Part shown: positions 45,131-55,905 of the stretch, in pieces
How positions within the stretch are numbered: the first letter of the stretch is position 1
Layout: the number at the start of each line of letters is the position of its first letter
Notes under the pieces: generated by a model
Databases searched by the model: none
Told to the model about the DNA's origin: nothing
Seen by the model: the letters and a program-made list of their open reading frames with translations, nothing else
Assembly: GCF_914767665.1 (NCBI RefSeq)
Contig: NC_059502.1
Coordinates: forward strand, 56,836,031-56,900,030
Direction: 5' to 3'
DNA length: 64,000 nucleotides
Source of the DNA: Harmonia axyridis
Taxonomy: Eukaryota > Arthropoda > Insecta > Coleoptera > Coccinellidae
Program-made: the position numbers and the translations under genes

Positions 45131-47500
45131 ATATTGCGGTGCCTTTTTTAAACAACAGTTGGGATATTCTGTAAGGATCGAAAAGGATCACTGATGTATA
45201 AAATTTGTACTATCTGTGATATTCGTGTTTTAGATTTGAGTAGCCGCTTAAAATCAAACGTAAAGCGTTTCACCACATGTAGAAGAGGCGAAAGAGATGC
45301 TTTATGCATCCAGGGTTGGTTCTCAGAGAGCTCATGAAATATTGAGGATCCAATTTTCTACGAGTGGACGTTTCATCTTTCGAGTACGTTGTGAATGAGG
45401 GTTTTTTTCGCTTTTCAAATCCTTTTTTATCGAGATCCTGAAAGGTACTCTGAATGATGAAAATATTGATGTGAAACCTACAGGGTCAGTCTTGAAATCA
45501 AAGGATTTTTATTTTAATGTAAGTATAAAAAAAACGATAGAAGCATCGACGGCATTCATTCATTCGATAATATTGCTATTATTTCCATATTCGGCGAAAA
45601 TTTACACAAAGTTTTCAGTGATGCTGGACATTGTTATACATATACTCGCAAAATTTCATCTGGGTGAAATCTTATGTCACTAAAATATTGTGTTTTTTTC
45701 AATATTTTGCTTGAGTTTGCTTTGATTCTTATGATGCAATAGATATACACGAAATTTTGTTCAGGCTTGATACTATGATATTTTATCTAAACGTAAAATA
45801 CTAATTCTGTTGGATCTGTTGTTAATTGAAATACTAAGGTCTTTTCCCATATTTTTCTCAAATTTCTTCTGATTCCGAGTCGATCATCCTAAAATTACGT
45901 ACGTAGCTTGAAACTGCCATCCTCATTTTTTTTTTGTGATATTTGATGTTGAAATAAACGACATAAATGATACGAGGGTGATTGAAAACAACTAGGTGGA
46001 AATAATTAAAGGAAAAATTTATTGCAAATGAATTTGAACTATATCCATAAGATTTTTTCGATATTACTTCTTTTTTTTTGTGACATCTGCTAAGATTGTC
46101 TACTGCTCTGCTTTGTCTTTGAAATAATAATAATAGGTCAAAAGATTTTTCGAGGTCACCAGAATATTCATAGTCCAGAGGTCTTCATTTGAAAAAAATA
46201 TCATAAATATTCCGCTTGAATACGTGGTTCAAATATTAATTCGAAATTCTTACCTATAAACGTACTTCCGCTACTGCACTAAATAAACTCCTCATCATAA
46301 TTGAGGAATGTTTCACTAATAGTTATTTTTGTCCAATTTTGAAACCATGGTTTCGGATTTGTTGATCTTTCTTCACATAAAAATTTTCTCTTCGTCTCAA
46401 ACTCTACATACATTTCATGATTCTATTTTACACTAACTTTCCTCAGGAAAATGTCATACTCTCATTCCAAACAGTGGCGTACCCAACATAAGCCTGGGGG
46501 TATGATAAAGAGTTATAAACGGAAAAAAAATTGGTTATCGGTTTCTAATGTCCTTTGACACTTCTTGAGATTGATTTTCATTAGAATTGTTGGCTATTAT
46601 ATTCAAACTCGAGAATCTTGAAAATTCGACTTCACCAATTTTCCTTCTTTTGAAGAATTTTTCCGAATAAATGTGCTTAACCATAACAAGATTTGGATTA
46701 GTTTTGAGATCATGCAACACACATCAAAAGTCGAACACGGAATATAATAGATAAAATAATAGGAAATATTCAAACTAATCAACAAAATATACTAAAACTA
46801 CTGACCCATATCTTTGCGAGTGAAAAAGTGCCGACAAAGAGATTATTTGCGACAAAGGGATAATTAGACATAATATGGTATTATTTATTCACTTTAGGGT
46901 CCAAAAAATTGGAGAAATCATGAGTGCCGAAGATTCAAATCGAGTAGTTCGTAGCTTTTACTAAAGAAACTCATTAATTTTTACGCTATTGTTTATCATC
47001 AATTTGGCATTTATGACAGATCTTCCCCTTTGATATAACCGCAGGTTGATGATTTCGTTGATTCAATTTTTGCACGATTAAATTATTGAGCGTTTTGACT
47101 TATGAAGGATATTCCTTCTTAGAGGATATAACCCCCTTATCCCTTATATGTGTTACGTTTCAACCAAATTATATTGATTTTGATGAGAGATGGTCATCTG
47201 GATATTGATTTGGAGGAACATGAAACTATCGTCTAAATATATGGCCACTACCAATTATATTGATTGCTAGTGTATCTCTTTCGGGTCAATAATAGGCAGT
47301 TCCGTTCAATAATTGCATTGTATCGGTGCACGACACTCGTCATATATTATTATGTTTCTTTTTTTCGGCGTACGAAATTAAATATCGTCTTGATCGTCTT
47401 CGTCGTTTTTTTTTCGTTAGGTACCTTCTGTGTTATTTTGAAGCTCGTGTTTGATCTTATGAATTTATGTTCAATGAGAAACTGTATGTAGTGTGTGAAA
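45131..47500. other. spacer, possible WDR47 upstream region
   Basis: AT-rich with short unrecognised frames (45471, 46535, 47264). The last few hundred bases before 47501 could be WDR47 promoter and 5' UTR if the exon proposed there is real. No clear repeat boundary. Confidence 0.3.
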
Positions 47501-47526
47501 ATGGATGATCATTCGAAACCTAACAC
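47501..47526 (+). CDS. WDR47: possible WDR47 first coding exon
   Basis: ATG in a good context (GTGAAAATGG) opens a 26-base exon encoding MDDHSKPN plus two bases, followed by donor GTGAGT at 47527. Its phase exactly fits the exon starting at 50719, whose first base completes a Thr codon and which is then open up to ATG 50738. Joined, it would add 15 residues to the WDR47 N-terminus. There is no homology proof at this length. The alternative is that 50719 begins in 5' UTR and translation starts at 50738. Confidence 0.4.
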
Positions 47527-48257
47527 GTGAGTAATTAGGTATTTTCTTGAATAATATATTAAGATTTAAATTAAAACATTGATGTGAAAATCCAGTTCAA
47601 TAGGCTACCCCCAGGTGGCACTAAAACATTCAGTATGTCGATTTCATGTTCTTAATGTGGGAACCATTCCCCGATGAAGTTTTACTTGCCGGTTTCACCC
47701 CTAAATAATTAAACTTCCTTGAAAGTTCCTTGACCTACTAATGACCTTCATTTCGTTATTGCATTAAAGATGAAGCAAGTTCGAAACTATAGAGTTCTCT
47801 CACGATTAATTACTTATGTTTACTTTCGTGAGCTTAATTCTTTATCAAAACACATACTCATAAATCCTAATGCTAACTTTTCAATATGGGGTTTATGTGG
47901 TTTGAGTTCCTTTCAAATCGTTGGGGAGTGCTTGGCTTGTAAGAGTAAACAATGCCATTGTAAAGATAATGGCGTTTTCATTCTAATCCAAGACGCATTC
48001 AGCAAAATCTTCTAGATATTGGTAGTCCCACCAAAGTAGTTTTGGACGATAGAGATATAGATGGAAGCCCGAACCGTTCTGCAAGATTCTGCGAACTGAT
48101 TCACCTCTCAATATTGGTTCTTATGTGTGTCTTCTAGCTAAATGATTAGGGTTCTCAATGAAGGCAAAACAGTTTCTCCGATGAGGCCTCTACTTCTTCA
48201 GAAACAAAATTTCTTATTTCCTTGCAATTTTAACACCTGTCCAAAGTATCAACTATC

Positions 48258-48490
48258 TACTCATACAGACGTCTAACACCACCTTTATTAAAGTTTGAGT
48301 AGAATATTCTGAGACTAGTTTTCTGAATTGGGGTGTAATAACTCTGACAAAGAAAACTCCTTTTCAGTTTTTACAGTTGATACACAGGTCTAATACCACC
48401 TTCATTGAAGATAGTATAAGATCCTGAGGCTTGTTTTCTGAAAGGGGGTGTAATTACTGTGACAAAGGAAACCCCTTCTCCTTTTACAAT
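48258..48490. repeat. diverged tandem duplication, ~117-bp unit
   Basis: Two adjacent units share GTCTAA-ACCACCTT-ATT-AAG, TTTTCTGAA--GGGGTGTAAT and CTGTGACAAAG-AAAC-CCTT. They differ at perhaps a quarter of positions. Located in the presumed first intron of WDR47; function unknown. Confidence 0.6.
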
Positions 48491-48721
48491 ATATTAAAAC
48501 TGCTTTCAGGGATATGATTGAATGAAAATTTTAAAGTTGTACCTTTAAAATGATAGTGGACATCAGAATTCAAAAGTTCCATTGGAATGAATATGTAAAA
48601 TTTTACACTTATAGATCTAGTTCATTTGAATATGCAAAATTATTGTCATTAATCCTTCTCGGTTATGTAGCCTTTGAATTAAAAAAATAATCTTATATAA
48701 GTTGAAAAGGTACCAACCTTG

Positions 48722-48742
48722 ATATAATAATAATAATAATAA
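48722..48742. repeat. (TAA)n microsatellite
   Basis: About seven consecutive AAT/TAA triplets. Confidence 0.8.
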
Positions 48743-48826
48743 AGGTTTTTATTCAATTAATTCAATGAAAAACAATAACAAAACTCTTACAACTATAGAA
48801 ATAATTGATATCTCGTTCCAATGAAA

Positions 48827-48919
48827 GGAAACTCGTACACTATCGGTGATCATCATGATTCTTTTTACTATGCCCCCTAAACCTAAATCTTGATGATCAC
48901 TGATAGTGTATGAGTTTCC
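48827..48919. repeat. 93-base hairpin, 29-bp arms
   Basis: GGAAACTCGTACACTATCGG and the following GATCATCA pair with TGATGATC and CTGATAGTGTATGAGTTTCC, with two or three mismatches and a 35-base loop. It could be a tiny MITE or an intronic hairpin RNA; the sequence alone cannot tell. Confidence 0.5.
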
Positions 48920-49030
48920 TTCCAATATTTAAAAACTTTCCATACTCTTGCAAAAAACACCGTAATTTGTGAAGGATACCATTAACATTTGATTTTGGGA
49001 TAAGTGGTTCCTCGATATACGGTGAACGTT

Positions 49031-49128
49031 CAGCTTCCTCGGTAGCTCTGTTGGTAAGAGCACCCGACTAGTGATTCGGAGGTTGTTGGTTCGAGTCCCG
49101 TTCGAGGAGGTACTTTTTCCGGAATCGA
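49031..49128 (+). repeat. tRNA-like SINE head with tail
   Basis: TCCTCGGTAGCTCTGTTGGT, GACTAGTGATTCGGAGGTTG and the B box GGTTCGAGTCCCG are followed by GAGGAGGTACTTTTTCC, the same order as in the palindrome at 31681-31912. The anticodon stem has a mismatch and the T stem does not pair, so it is a SINE relic and not a tRNA gene. Confidence 0.65.
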
Positions 49129-49849
49129 AAACTTGGCTGCTATTATTATTACATCAAAACAAGGTGCCTTTCAACTACCTTTCCATTTAATATTTTAGAG
49201 GTTGTTGTCATCACGGTCACAGGGTTGATACAAATTGATTGGAACTAACCGTATAAAATTTCCCCACGCGAACCTCTGAATTTTTTCTGGTTGTACCTGT
49301 TCAAATTGCCACCTTGTATATTATATGGTGATTGATTACTTGAGAATAATTATTGTTTTAGATATTCAACAATTTAAATTTAGTATCATGTCAAGCCTGA
49401 TGTACAAAAATGGCCGCTATAACAAATTTGATAATTTCTATTTATTTCCTGGTAAGGTTTCATATTTCCTGAACTTCAAGATCCAACTTCTTGAGAGTTG
49501 AACTGCAATTCTCATCCATCCAAATCACCCCACACAATCAAATATTCGATGAAAATGGGAAGATAATTAATTCGATAAGGAACTACTATCATTTCCCAAG
49601 TTAGACAAGAAAATGAACGACTGAAAATCCGTTAAAACATGTTGAAACATGAGCACGCAGCTCAAGAACTCTATGAAGGACATTGGCTTCTCGAACCTTA
49701 TAACCTTTAAGGGTGTACACTACCGTTTTTAAATAGATTCTTCAGCCCAGATTCCTTTCGATACTGTACTGAAATCGCTTGGTCGATTCTTTCAGTTTTT
49801 GGGAGAAACTTTTGTATACACTCGTATAATCAGAGAGTTTATTGTAAAC

Positions 49850-50145
49850 TTTTTTGAACGAGAACACTAGATTTCTGTGCCATTTTTTTCATCTTGGAGT
49901 GAAAATGTGCCGTATAATGTTTTAATTTCAGAGCTCTAACATCAGTATTAAGGGAGATATACATTTTTTTGGATATCGCCATTTTTCTAATTTTCGCTTT
50001 TAACTCGAAAACAAAAGAAGCTGGCAAAAATGAATAGTACTCTTGTTAGTTTCTCAGAAAAAGAGAACGAGAATGGGGTGTAAGATATTGTCTATCTCCT
50101 CTGATTTAAAAATTGTAGTGCTAAAACATCGGAAGCTGCCCACCA
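49850..50145 (-). repeat. truncated arm of the TACAGGGTGGGC foldback family
   Basis: Inverse-oriented match to the 32250-33815 arm (GCGATATC, TTTTCGCTT-TAACTCGAAAAC, AGTACTCTTGTTAGTTTCTC blocks), ending in CCCACCATG, a decayed terminus. Confidence 0.6.
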
Positions 50146-50158
50146 TGTCTTCTTCTTC

Positions 50159-50599
50159 TTAATTTAAGCCTAGGGCTTGTATATTACACTTGATCCTCGG
50201 TGGATGTAGATATCCAGGAGTCTTTCCAGCGCTTAGGGGTCTGCCGACTGGTCTTTTGATACCTGGGATTCCGTCTCGGGCTATCCTAGCAATTCTGCCT
50301 GCGTCCATTCTGCTGACGTGGTCGTTCCAATATCGTCGTCGTTTTCTTCCCCACTTAGTATGTCCTGAGTCTGGCATTCCTCTCGGATGGCTTATCTTCA
50401 TTTCCGTCGTTCTTAAGATGGACTTTGTTCTCTTGTTATCTGCTCGAGTTTCTATGCCGTACGTCTTGATGGGTCGAACACAAGTTTTGTAGATCCTGGC
50501 TTTCGAATGTTTACTCATATGTTTGTTGTTGAATATGTAGTCGCGAAGTGCACCGGCAACCCTGCATGCTTTATCTGCCTGTTTACACCATGTACACAC
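50159..50599 (-). pseudogene. LINE reverse-transcriptase C-terminal fragment
   Basis: The 146-codon frame begins near CRVAGALRDYIFNNKHM and contains SKARIYKTCVRPI-TYGIETRA, LRTTEMK, GRKRRRYWNDHVSRMD and RPVGRP. This is the region after the polymerase core in a common insect non-LTR retrotransposon group (thumb and C-terminal tail). The frame is open but lacks the catalytic domain, and a deletion after EMKI has removed part of the usual sequence. It is a 5'-truncated LINE, in WDR47 intron 1, antisense to that gene. Confidence 0.75.
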
Positions 50600-50718
50600 T
50601 TGAATTCATTGCAACTTCCCGAAAATCATAAATTTGTAGATAGTGGCGCCATGTAACATGTTGAGCCCTGATTCACCTCGTATTCTGTCAGCTTAACATA
50701 TCTTTTTCGTTTTCGCAG

Positions 50719-53700
50719 ATTGAAGATCCGCTACGTTATGCCCTCGGCGAGGCTGACTCTTCGGGAGGAGGACGTGGTGAGACTGGCCCTGGAATTCCTG
50801 CACAACCGCGAGCTCCACATCTCCCAGCTGAGCCTCGAGCGCGAGACCGGCGTCATCAACGGCAACTACTCGGACGACGTGCTGTTCCTGCGACAGCTGA
50901 TCCTGGACGGGCAATGGGACGACGTCCTGGAGTTCATACAGCCCCTGGAGGCGTTGCAGACGTTCGACATGAGGAAGTTCACCTACGCGATACTGAAACA
51001 CAAGTACATCGAGCTGCTCTGCATCAAATCCGAGGCGAATGGACAGGGTGGCAACGTGGACAACGCGGTTGAGGAAGTCGTCAAGGTGGGTGTTGTTATT
51101 TGTTGCGATAACTTCGGGTTGAACCTGAGGCCAAAAAATTTTTTTTTTACCTTTGCGTACAACTTTGCTTCCTTCGTTTTTTTTAGGGAATTTTTCGAGG
51201 CTTTATTTTAATAAACTGGTTATACATTTATGATTCAAAGTACCTATTTTCGATCGCTGACCACTACTTTCTTCCATCTTTCGGGTAGCGTACGAATCCC
51301 GCGTTGAAAAAATTGGTCATATTTTGAAGCAATCCACGAATCGATCCAATTTTTAATTTCTTCATAAGATCGGAAGTGCTGGTCAGCCAGGCCGTGTGCC
51401 ACTGATAGAAACGAGTGATAGTCCGAGGGAGCAACGTTTGGAGAATACGGCGAGAGGGGTAGGACTTCCCATTTCAAAATTTCCAAGTATGTCTTGACCA
51501 CTTTCGAATCATGAAATCGAATATTGTCACGCGCTAAAATCACTTTATCATGTTTCTCGGTGTATTGCGGCCGTTTGTTCTTCAAAGCTCAGCTCAAACG
51601 CATTAAATGCGTTCGATAGCAATCGCCTGTGATTGGTTTTTACAACTCATAATACACTACGCCGAGCTGGTTCAAACAAATACTGAGAAAGACCTTGAAA
51701 CCGTGAATATTCGATTTGGCCGTCGACGTGGAGGCATCGCCGGCATATCGCCATGAATTTTTGCGCTTGGGATTACCGTAATGAACCCATTCTTCGTATC
51801 CAGTCACAATGAGATTCAGAAATCCTTCCGTCTCTGCCTTGCAAGCAACTGTTCACCAGGAAATAAACGCCGTTCAACATCACTCGACTTCAACTAGTAT
51901 GGCACTAAATTTATTTGTTTCTCATTTGTAAACGTCAGTTTCCAAAAACACAATATTAATCAAGAAAGTTTATTTTATCAAGTCACTAACTTGTAAAACT
52001 GACAGTTAACTTGCAAAATTTTTACAAGTTAGTAGAATTATTTACATTAGAAAAATTTGTTTTATCGTCATATATGTTGCACTTTCCATGTCGGTATGTC
52101 AAAAAAAATCTTAGGCTTTCTGTTCCAGGAGGCCGAAGATTTACATATTTTCTGTATAACATGCAAGGCTTGAAGCTGCAGCCATCATCGGTTATGGTGA
52201 ATCTTCTTGTTGTTAAATTTTTTGTTTGCCGCAATGTCACAATAACGTATTTTCTCATATCTTCTACATCATTCATGTTTAAGGAGAGAATTTCGTCACA
52301 TCGACAACATCCAAAAATCCCAAATATTGTTATAATTTTCGCCAGCAACCACTGGTCATCAGGAGCATGTAAAAGAAATTGTTCAGCCTCTTCTTTACTT
52401 AATACCTTGGCCTTTTTTGTCGTATAACGATCATTTTTTCGTTTCAGAAACGCTATTACCTTTTGAAATCTGCAAATGACAGCTAAACGTCATATTTTTC
52501 AATAAATTTTTTAAGGAAAACAAACCTGCAAACAGGTTTCTTTCATTTCCTAGCAGCTTTTCAGCATATACCATTTTGCCCATAAAGTATTAGGGCTGAA
52601 TCTAGCTGATAGTTGATTCAACAAAACATCTTCAGTTACCCCAATCACACTATTTTTGTTTTGCCACTTTTTGAAGTCGTCGTATTCTCGCTTGTACCTT
52701 GAAGCTGATTTTGCAGGTAATAAACTTGAAGGTACACTACTGGCTGCCTTAATAATTTCTTTTGGTACATTCATTCTCGCTTTCGCCAAAACAAATGTAA
52801 AGAAAAATAAACAGACATGTTCATGGCAACGCTTCCATAGCTTACATAGACATGTCTATGATAGCTTACGACATTTGAGACAAATTATTGAGATTTTTTT
52901 GGAATTTATCTAACCTTTTTACAAATGAGAAACAAATAAAATATAAAACAATACACGCAAGGTAACGGGTTTTACTGGCTCAAGGAGGTAACTGACTCGC
53001 CTGCGGCTCGTCAATTATATCCTCCATTCGCCAGTAAAAACCCTCTTACCTTGCTAGTAATGTTATATACTATTCATTGTTTCGAATCATTCCCATGACT
53101 TTCAGACTTGATGCTTATTGCGTTACTTCTAATAATCCTGCCTATTCTTGTTGCATTTGACACGAGTCTTGATTAAGTAATGCCTTCAATTCTGTATCTT
53201 CGAAAACCTTCTATTTTTCACCGCCACGTTGGTCTTCGACGTCAAAATCGACGTTCTTGAAGCGTTGAAACCATTGTTGGCAAGATCTTTCACTAATAGC
53301 GGCTTCACCATAGGTATTTGAAAGCATTTGATAAGCCTCAGTCGCAGAATTTTTCTACATCTCATTACCTCTGTAAGTCGAATTTAATCAAGAAGGACCT
53401 GTATAACTCGAACTACGTCTAAGTCAAACTATACGTAACTCGAAGAGGAACCTTGGCCCCATGATATTTCCAGTAAACGAGAGTCCACTGCATATTTGAA
53501 TTCACCACTATGCCAGAGTATTCCAAGTTTTCAGAAATGTATGAGGGAGTAGGGCCAGCAGGCAATTTTGTGTCGTACCAGTTCTTTTGAATAGATCCCA
53601 GTTGATCGTCATATCATAGTATGTGTTGATATGGTCACGTTCATTGGCCGAAATAATACCACGTAGCAGCATGTACTAGTGGTAGATTCTAATTTTATTT

Positions 53701-55247
53701 TCTTCAGTTATTATACTGTTCAGCATCGATATCACCCTCTTACCCTGAGTATTTTCGTCGCGTATAGCATCATCGAGCATTTTCGATCTTCAGACCAAGA
53801 TATTTTTAGCCCGTGCAGAGTTCAATAGCCTGGTACCTATGAAGAGAGATAAATCTTGGTTCTGATCACCAATACACATTTATTTGGTCTTTTGCATGTT
53901 TACTGTAATATTCCAGTTTTCCTTCATATCGGCTTCTTCACATCTTTTTTTTCTTCATTTTGATCAACTTAACGATTGTTAATAAAAGTCTGATTAAACC
54001 TCATGACTCTTCCAGGTGCTGAACGACCTAGAGAAATACGCCCCGTCCAAGGAAGAGTACTCCACCCTCTGCCTGCTCCTCACGCTGCCCAGACTGACCG
54101 ATCACCTGCAGTACAAGGACTGGAATCCGAGCAACGCGCGCGTCCAATGCTTCCGCGAGATCTACCCCCTAGTCTCCGATTTCCTACCGGGCGATCACAA
54201 ATCGACCGACGTAAACGCCAACACCACCGCCAAAAACGACCGCCTCATACAGCTTGTCATCAAGGGCATCCTGTACGAGTCCTGCGTCAACTACTGCCAG
54301 GCCAAGGCCACCGGTTCCACCGACTCCCAGAATCAAGAGATGAACTTCTCGCGACTGTTGGACGGCTCGGTCGGCTTCAGCGACTCCGACCTAAGCCTCC
54401 TGAGCTGGCTGCAGAGCGTGCCGCACGAGACCTTCTCCGTGCCGTTCGAACAGAAGACCTTGAACGTCGACGTTGAGAGGTTGGAGAGGCCGTCCCTGGA
54501 GACCTCGTGGGCCGAGCACATGCTGATCACGCCGATCAAGCCGAAGACCTTCCCGCACTCCGCGATGCCCTTCACCAGGCCCAAGTCCGCGGCCGACATC
54601 ATGACCAGATCTCTGATGCCGGTCCTGGACGGGATGGCCTACGGGGCCGGCGCCACGACGCACCACAACGGCAACCCAAGAGCGATGGCCATGAGCACCG
54701 GCGACATAGCCACCGGCGGCCCCATGACCAGGAGCAGCTTCGCCAGCTTCCACCTGACCGGCATCAAGAACAACAAGCTGATGAACTCGTCGGTGGACAG
54801 GCTGTTCGAGAACGAGGGCGAAGTGTTCCTCAGCAACAGCTACGCGGAGTTTCAGCAGCTGCCCTCGATCCAGGAACAGACCAGCACGCCGATGATGCTG
54901 AAGAACCGGGCGGACTCCAGGAGTCCGGACCAGAGGGCGTCGAACGTGTCGACCCCCGAGCACAGGGGCAGGGAATCCCCGGCCTCTACGATAAGGTCGA
55001 GCAGGAGGGATTCGTTGAACGAGAAGCACAGGGAGGCGGCGGGACCGCCTCCGAACTTGGTGCAAGCGGCGGCCGCGGCGCAGATCGTGAACGAGTCTCC
55101 GTACGAGCAGAACTTCCAGGGCGATCTGCTGAAGGAGTACCAGAGGCAGAAGCAGAAGTTGCAGGACACGCTGAACGCGAGGGAGAGGGAGCGGGAGGAG
55201 TTGTGGAGGCAGATCAATAGCAACGGGAATGAATACTTGGATAACTG
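50719..55247 (+). CDS. WDR47: WDR47, N-terminal exons (LisH-CTLH and linker)
   Basis: Exon 50719-51085 (donor GTGGGT) joins exon 54016-55247 (donor GTGAGT) in phase. The first holds a LisH motif (EEDVVRLALEFLHNRELHIS) and the start of a CTLH domain (VLFLRQLILDGQWDDVLEFI). The second begins LNDLEKYAPSKEEYSTLCLL and LPRLTDHLQYKDWNPSNARV, continuing CTLH, then DLSLLSWLQSVP and SADIMTRSLMPVLDG. A low-complexity linker follows, and a charged coiled coil (LKEYQRQKQKLQDTLNARER) closes the exon. The order and motifs match animal WDR47 (nemitin), a microtubule-associated scaffold of neurons. Translation could start at ATG 50738 (526 residues here) or at 47501. The WD40 propeller must lie beyond 64000. 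Both exons are very GC-rich, unlike MVD and GPHR. Confidence 0.93.
51241..51860 (-). pseudogene. mariner (Mos1-like, DD34D) transposase remnant
   Basis: The minus strand reads GYEEWVHYGNPKRKNSW, ITGDCYRTHLMRLS, RHDKVILARDN-like and LKWEVLPLSPYSP, then HGLADQHFRSYEE and GIRTLPERWKKVV, the classic order of mariner transposases. A stop and frameshift near 51585 split it. The first catalytic Asp is replaced by Tyr (GDE/K to GYE), so it would be inactive even without the break. It lies antisense in the WDR47 intron 51086-54015. Confidence 0.85.
51907..53074 (-). mobile_element. tyrosine-recombinase element with palindromic end (copy D)
   Basis: Two minus-strand frames, 52789-52550 (LPAKSASRYKREYDDFKKW, RFSPNTLWAKWYML) and 52348-52022 (GIFGCCRCDEILSLNM, YVIVTLRQTKN, LRPPGTESLRFFLTYRHGKC), are the core-binding and first catalytic parts of a phage-integrase-type recombinase. 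CCRCDE provides the box I Arg; the HxxR and Tyr motifs are missing. Inverted ATTTGTTTCTCATTTGTAAA repeats lie at 51911-51930 and 52917-52938. A 98-base palindrome with core TCGCCTGCGGCTCGT (52997-53011) and end TTATATACTATT (53063-53074) follows. Proteins like this are carried by Crypton-type DNA transposons in insects. It is broken by a frameshift and gap between the two frames. Confidence 0.6.
52957..53054. repeat. 98-base palindrome, variant arms, shared core
   Basis: The left arm GCAAGGTAACGGGTTTTACT continues GGCTCAAGGAGG. It pairs with CCTCCATTCGCCAGTAAAAA and CCCTCTTACCTTGC with few mismatches. The centre TCGCCTGCGGCTCGT is identical to copies A-C, whose arms are unrelated in sequence. 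Confidence 0.8.
53075..54015. other. WDR47 intron, 3' part
   Basis: Intron sequence up to the acceptor TCTTCCAG before 54016. It may contain a further broken transposase-like scrap near 53220-53370, but I cannot support a family. Confidence 0.4.
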
Positions 55248-55539
55248 GTGAGTAAAAGCAGGGGGTTTTGCGATTGGGCTAAAAGATTTTTTTCATTTGG
55301 TTATCTTATATGTTGGGTTATGTGGTACCGAAGAGCTTAAAAAAAAAGCGAAACCCGTCTATCGCTACTCATATTGTGAATAACTTTTAGACTATATTCT
55401 GCTAGTTCGATTTTTTTCAATGATCACTATATCGCTCCACCATTAATGTGCGATTTTTTTATTGTTTCTGATGATAACAATTGAATATGATGTTTATTTG
55501 GTATAACGTACACATTAATTTTCATAATAGAGTCTAATT

Positions 55540-55905
55540 ACAAACAGTTTCAGTGTAACTTATATGAGTATGCTTCAGTTCGTAAAGATCATCTTGAAAA
55601 ACATACTGACTCTGTTCATTTTAAATCGAAGCAACATAATTGTCACCTGTGTGAATATGCCACCAATTGGAAACATAATCTTGATAGTCATATAGATTCT
55701 GTTCTTGAATTCAAAGCAGCATAAGTGTCATCTATTTGTGATTATGTCTCCAATCAAAAGAACGCTGTTGAAAAATATGTAATTGCTATTCAAGTGAATT
55801 CTAAACAAAAAAAATGTCATTCATGTGATTTTGTTTCAAATGACATGGATAATCTAAAAGAACATATGGATTCTGTTCATTTGAAAGTTGTCTTCATGGA
55901 ATCAT
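55540..55905 (+). pseudogene. C2H2 zinc-finger array fragment
   Basis: About four degenerate fingers follow each other with an 87-90-base period. The clearest are CHLCEYATNWKHNLDSHIDS and CHSCDFVSNDMDNLKEHMDS with VH and linker next, plus an upstream DHLEKHTDSVHF. A stop after the second finger and lost Cys/His residues in others show decay. The repeated (D/E)SVH linker is typical of insect multi-finger proteins. It sits in the WDR47 intron after 55248 and probably came from a distant gene by duplication or retrocopying. Confidence 0.65.

Noticed and set aside
49031..49110. Functional tRNA gene
   Set aside because: The T stem does not pair and the anticodon stem has a mismatch; tail sequence shared with another copy marks it as SINE-derived.
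50190..50492. 100-codon plus-strand frame
   Set aside because: Antisense shadow of the LINE fragment on the minus strand.
54003..54476. 157-codon plus-strand frame starting at an ATG before the WDR47 exon
   Set aside because: It spans the intron-exon boundary in the wrong frame; the acceptor at 54015 and the conserved CTLH sequence define the real exon.
54391..55223. Long frames of 224, 237, 123 and 89 codons overlapping WDR47 in other frames or antisense
   Set aside because: They follow from the GC-rich codon use of the true WDR47 exon, with repetitive Arg/Gly/Pro content and no recognisable domain. The WDR47 frame is the conserved one.
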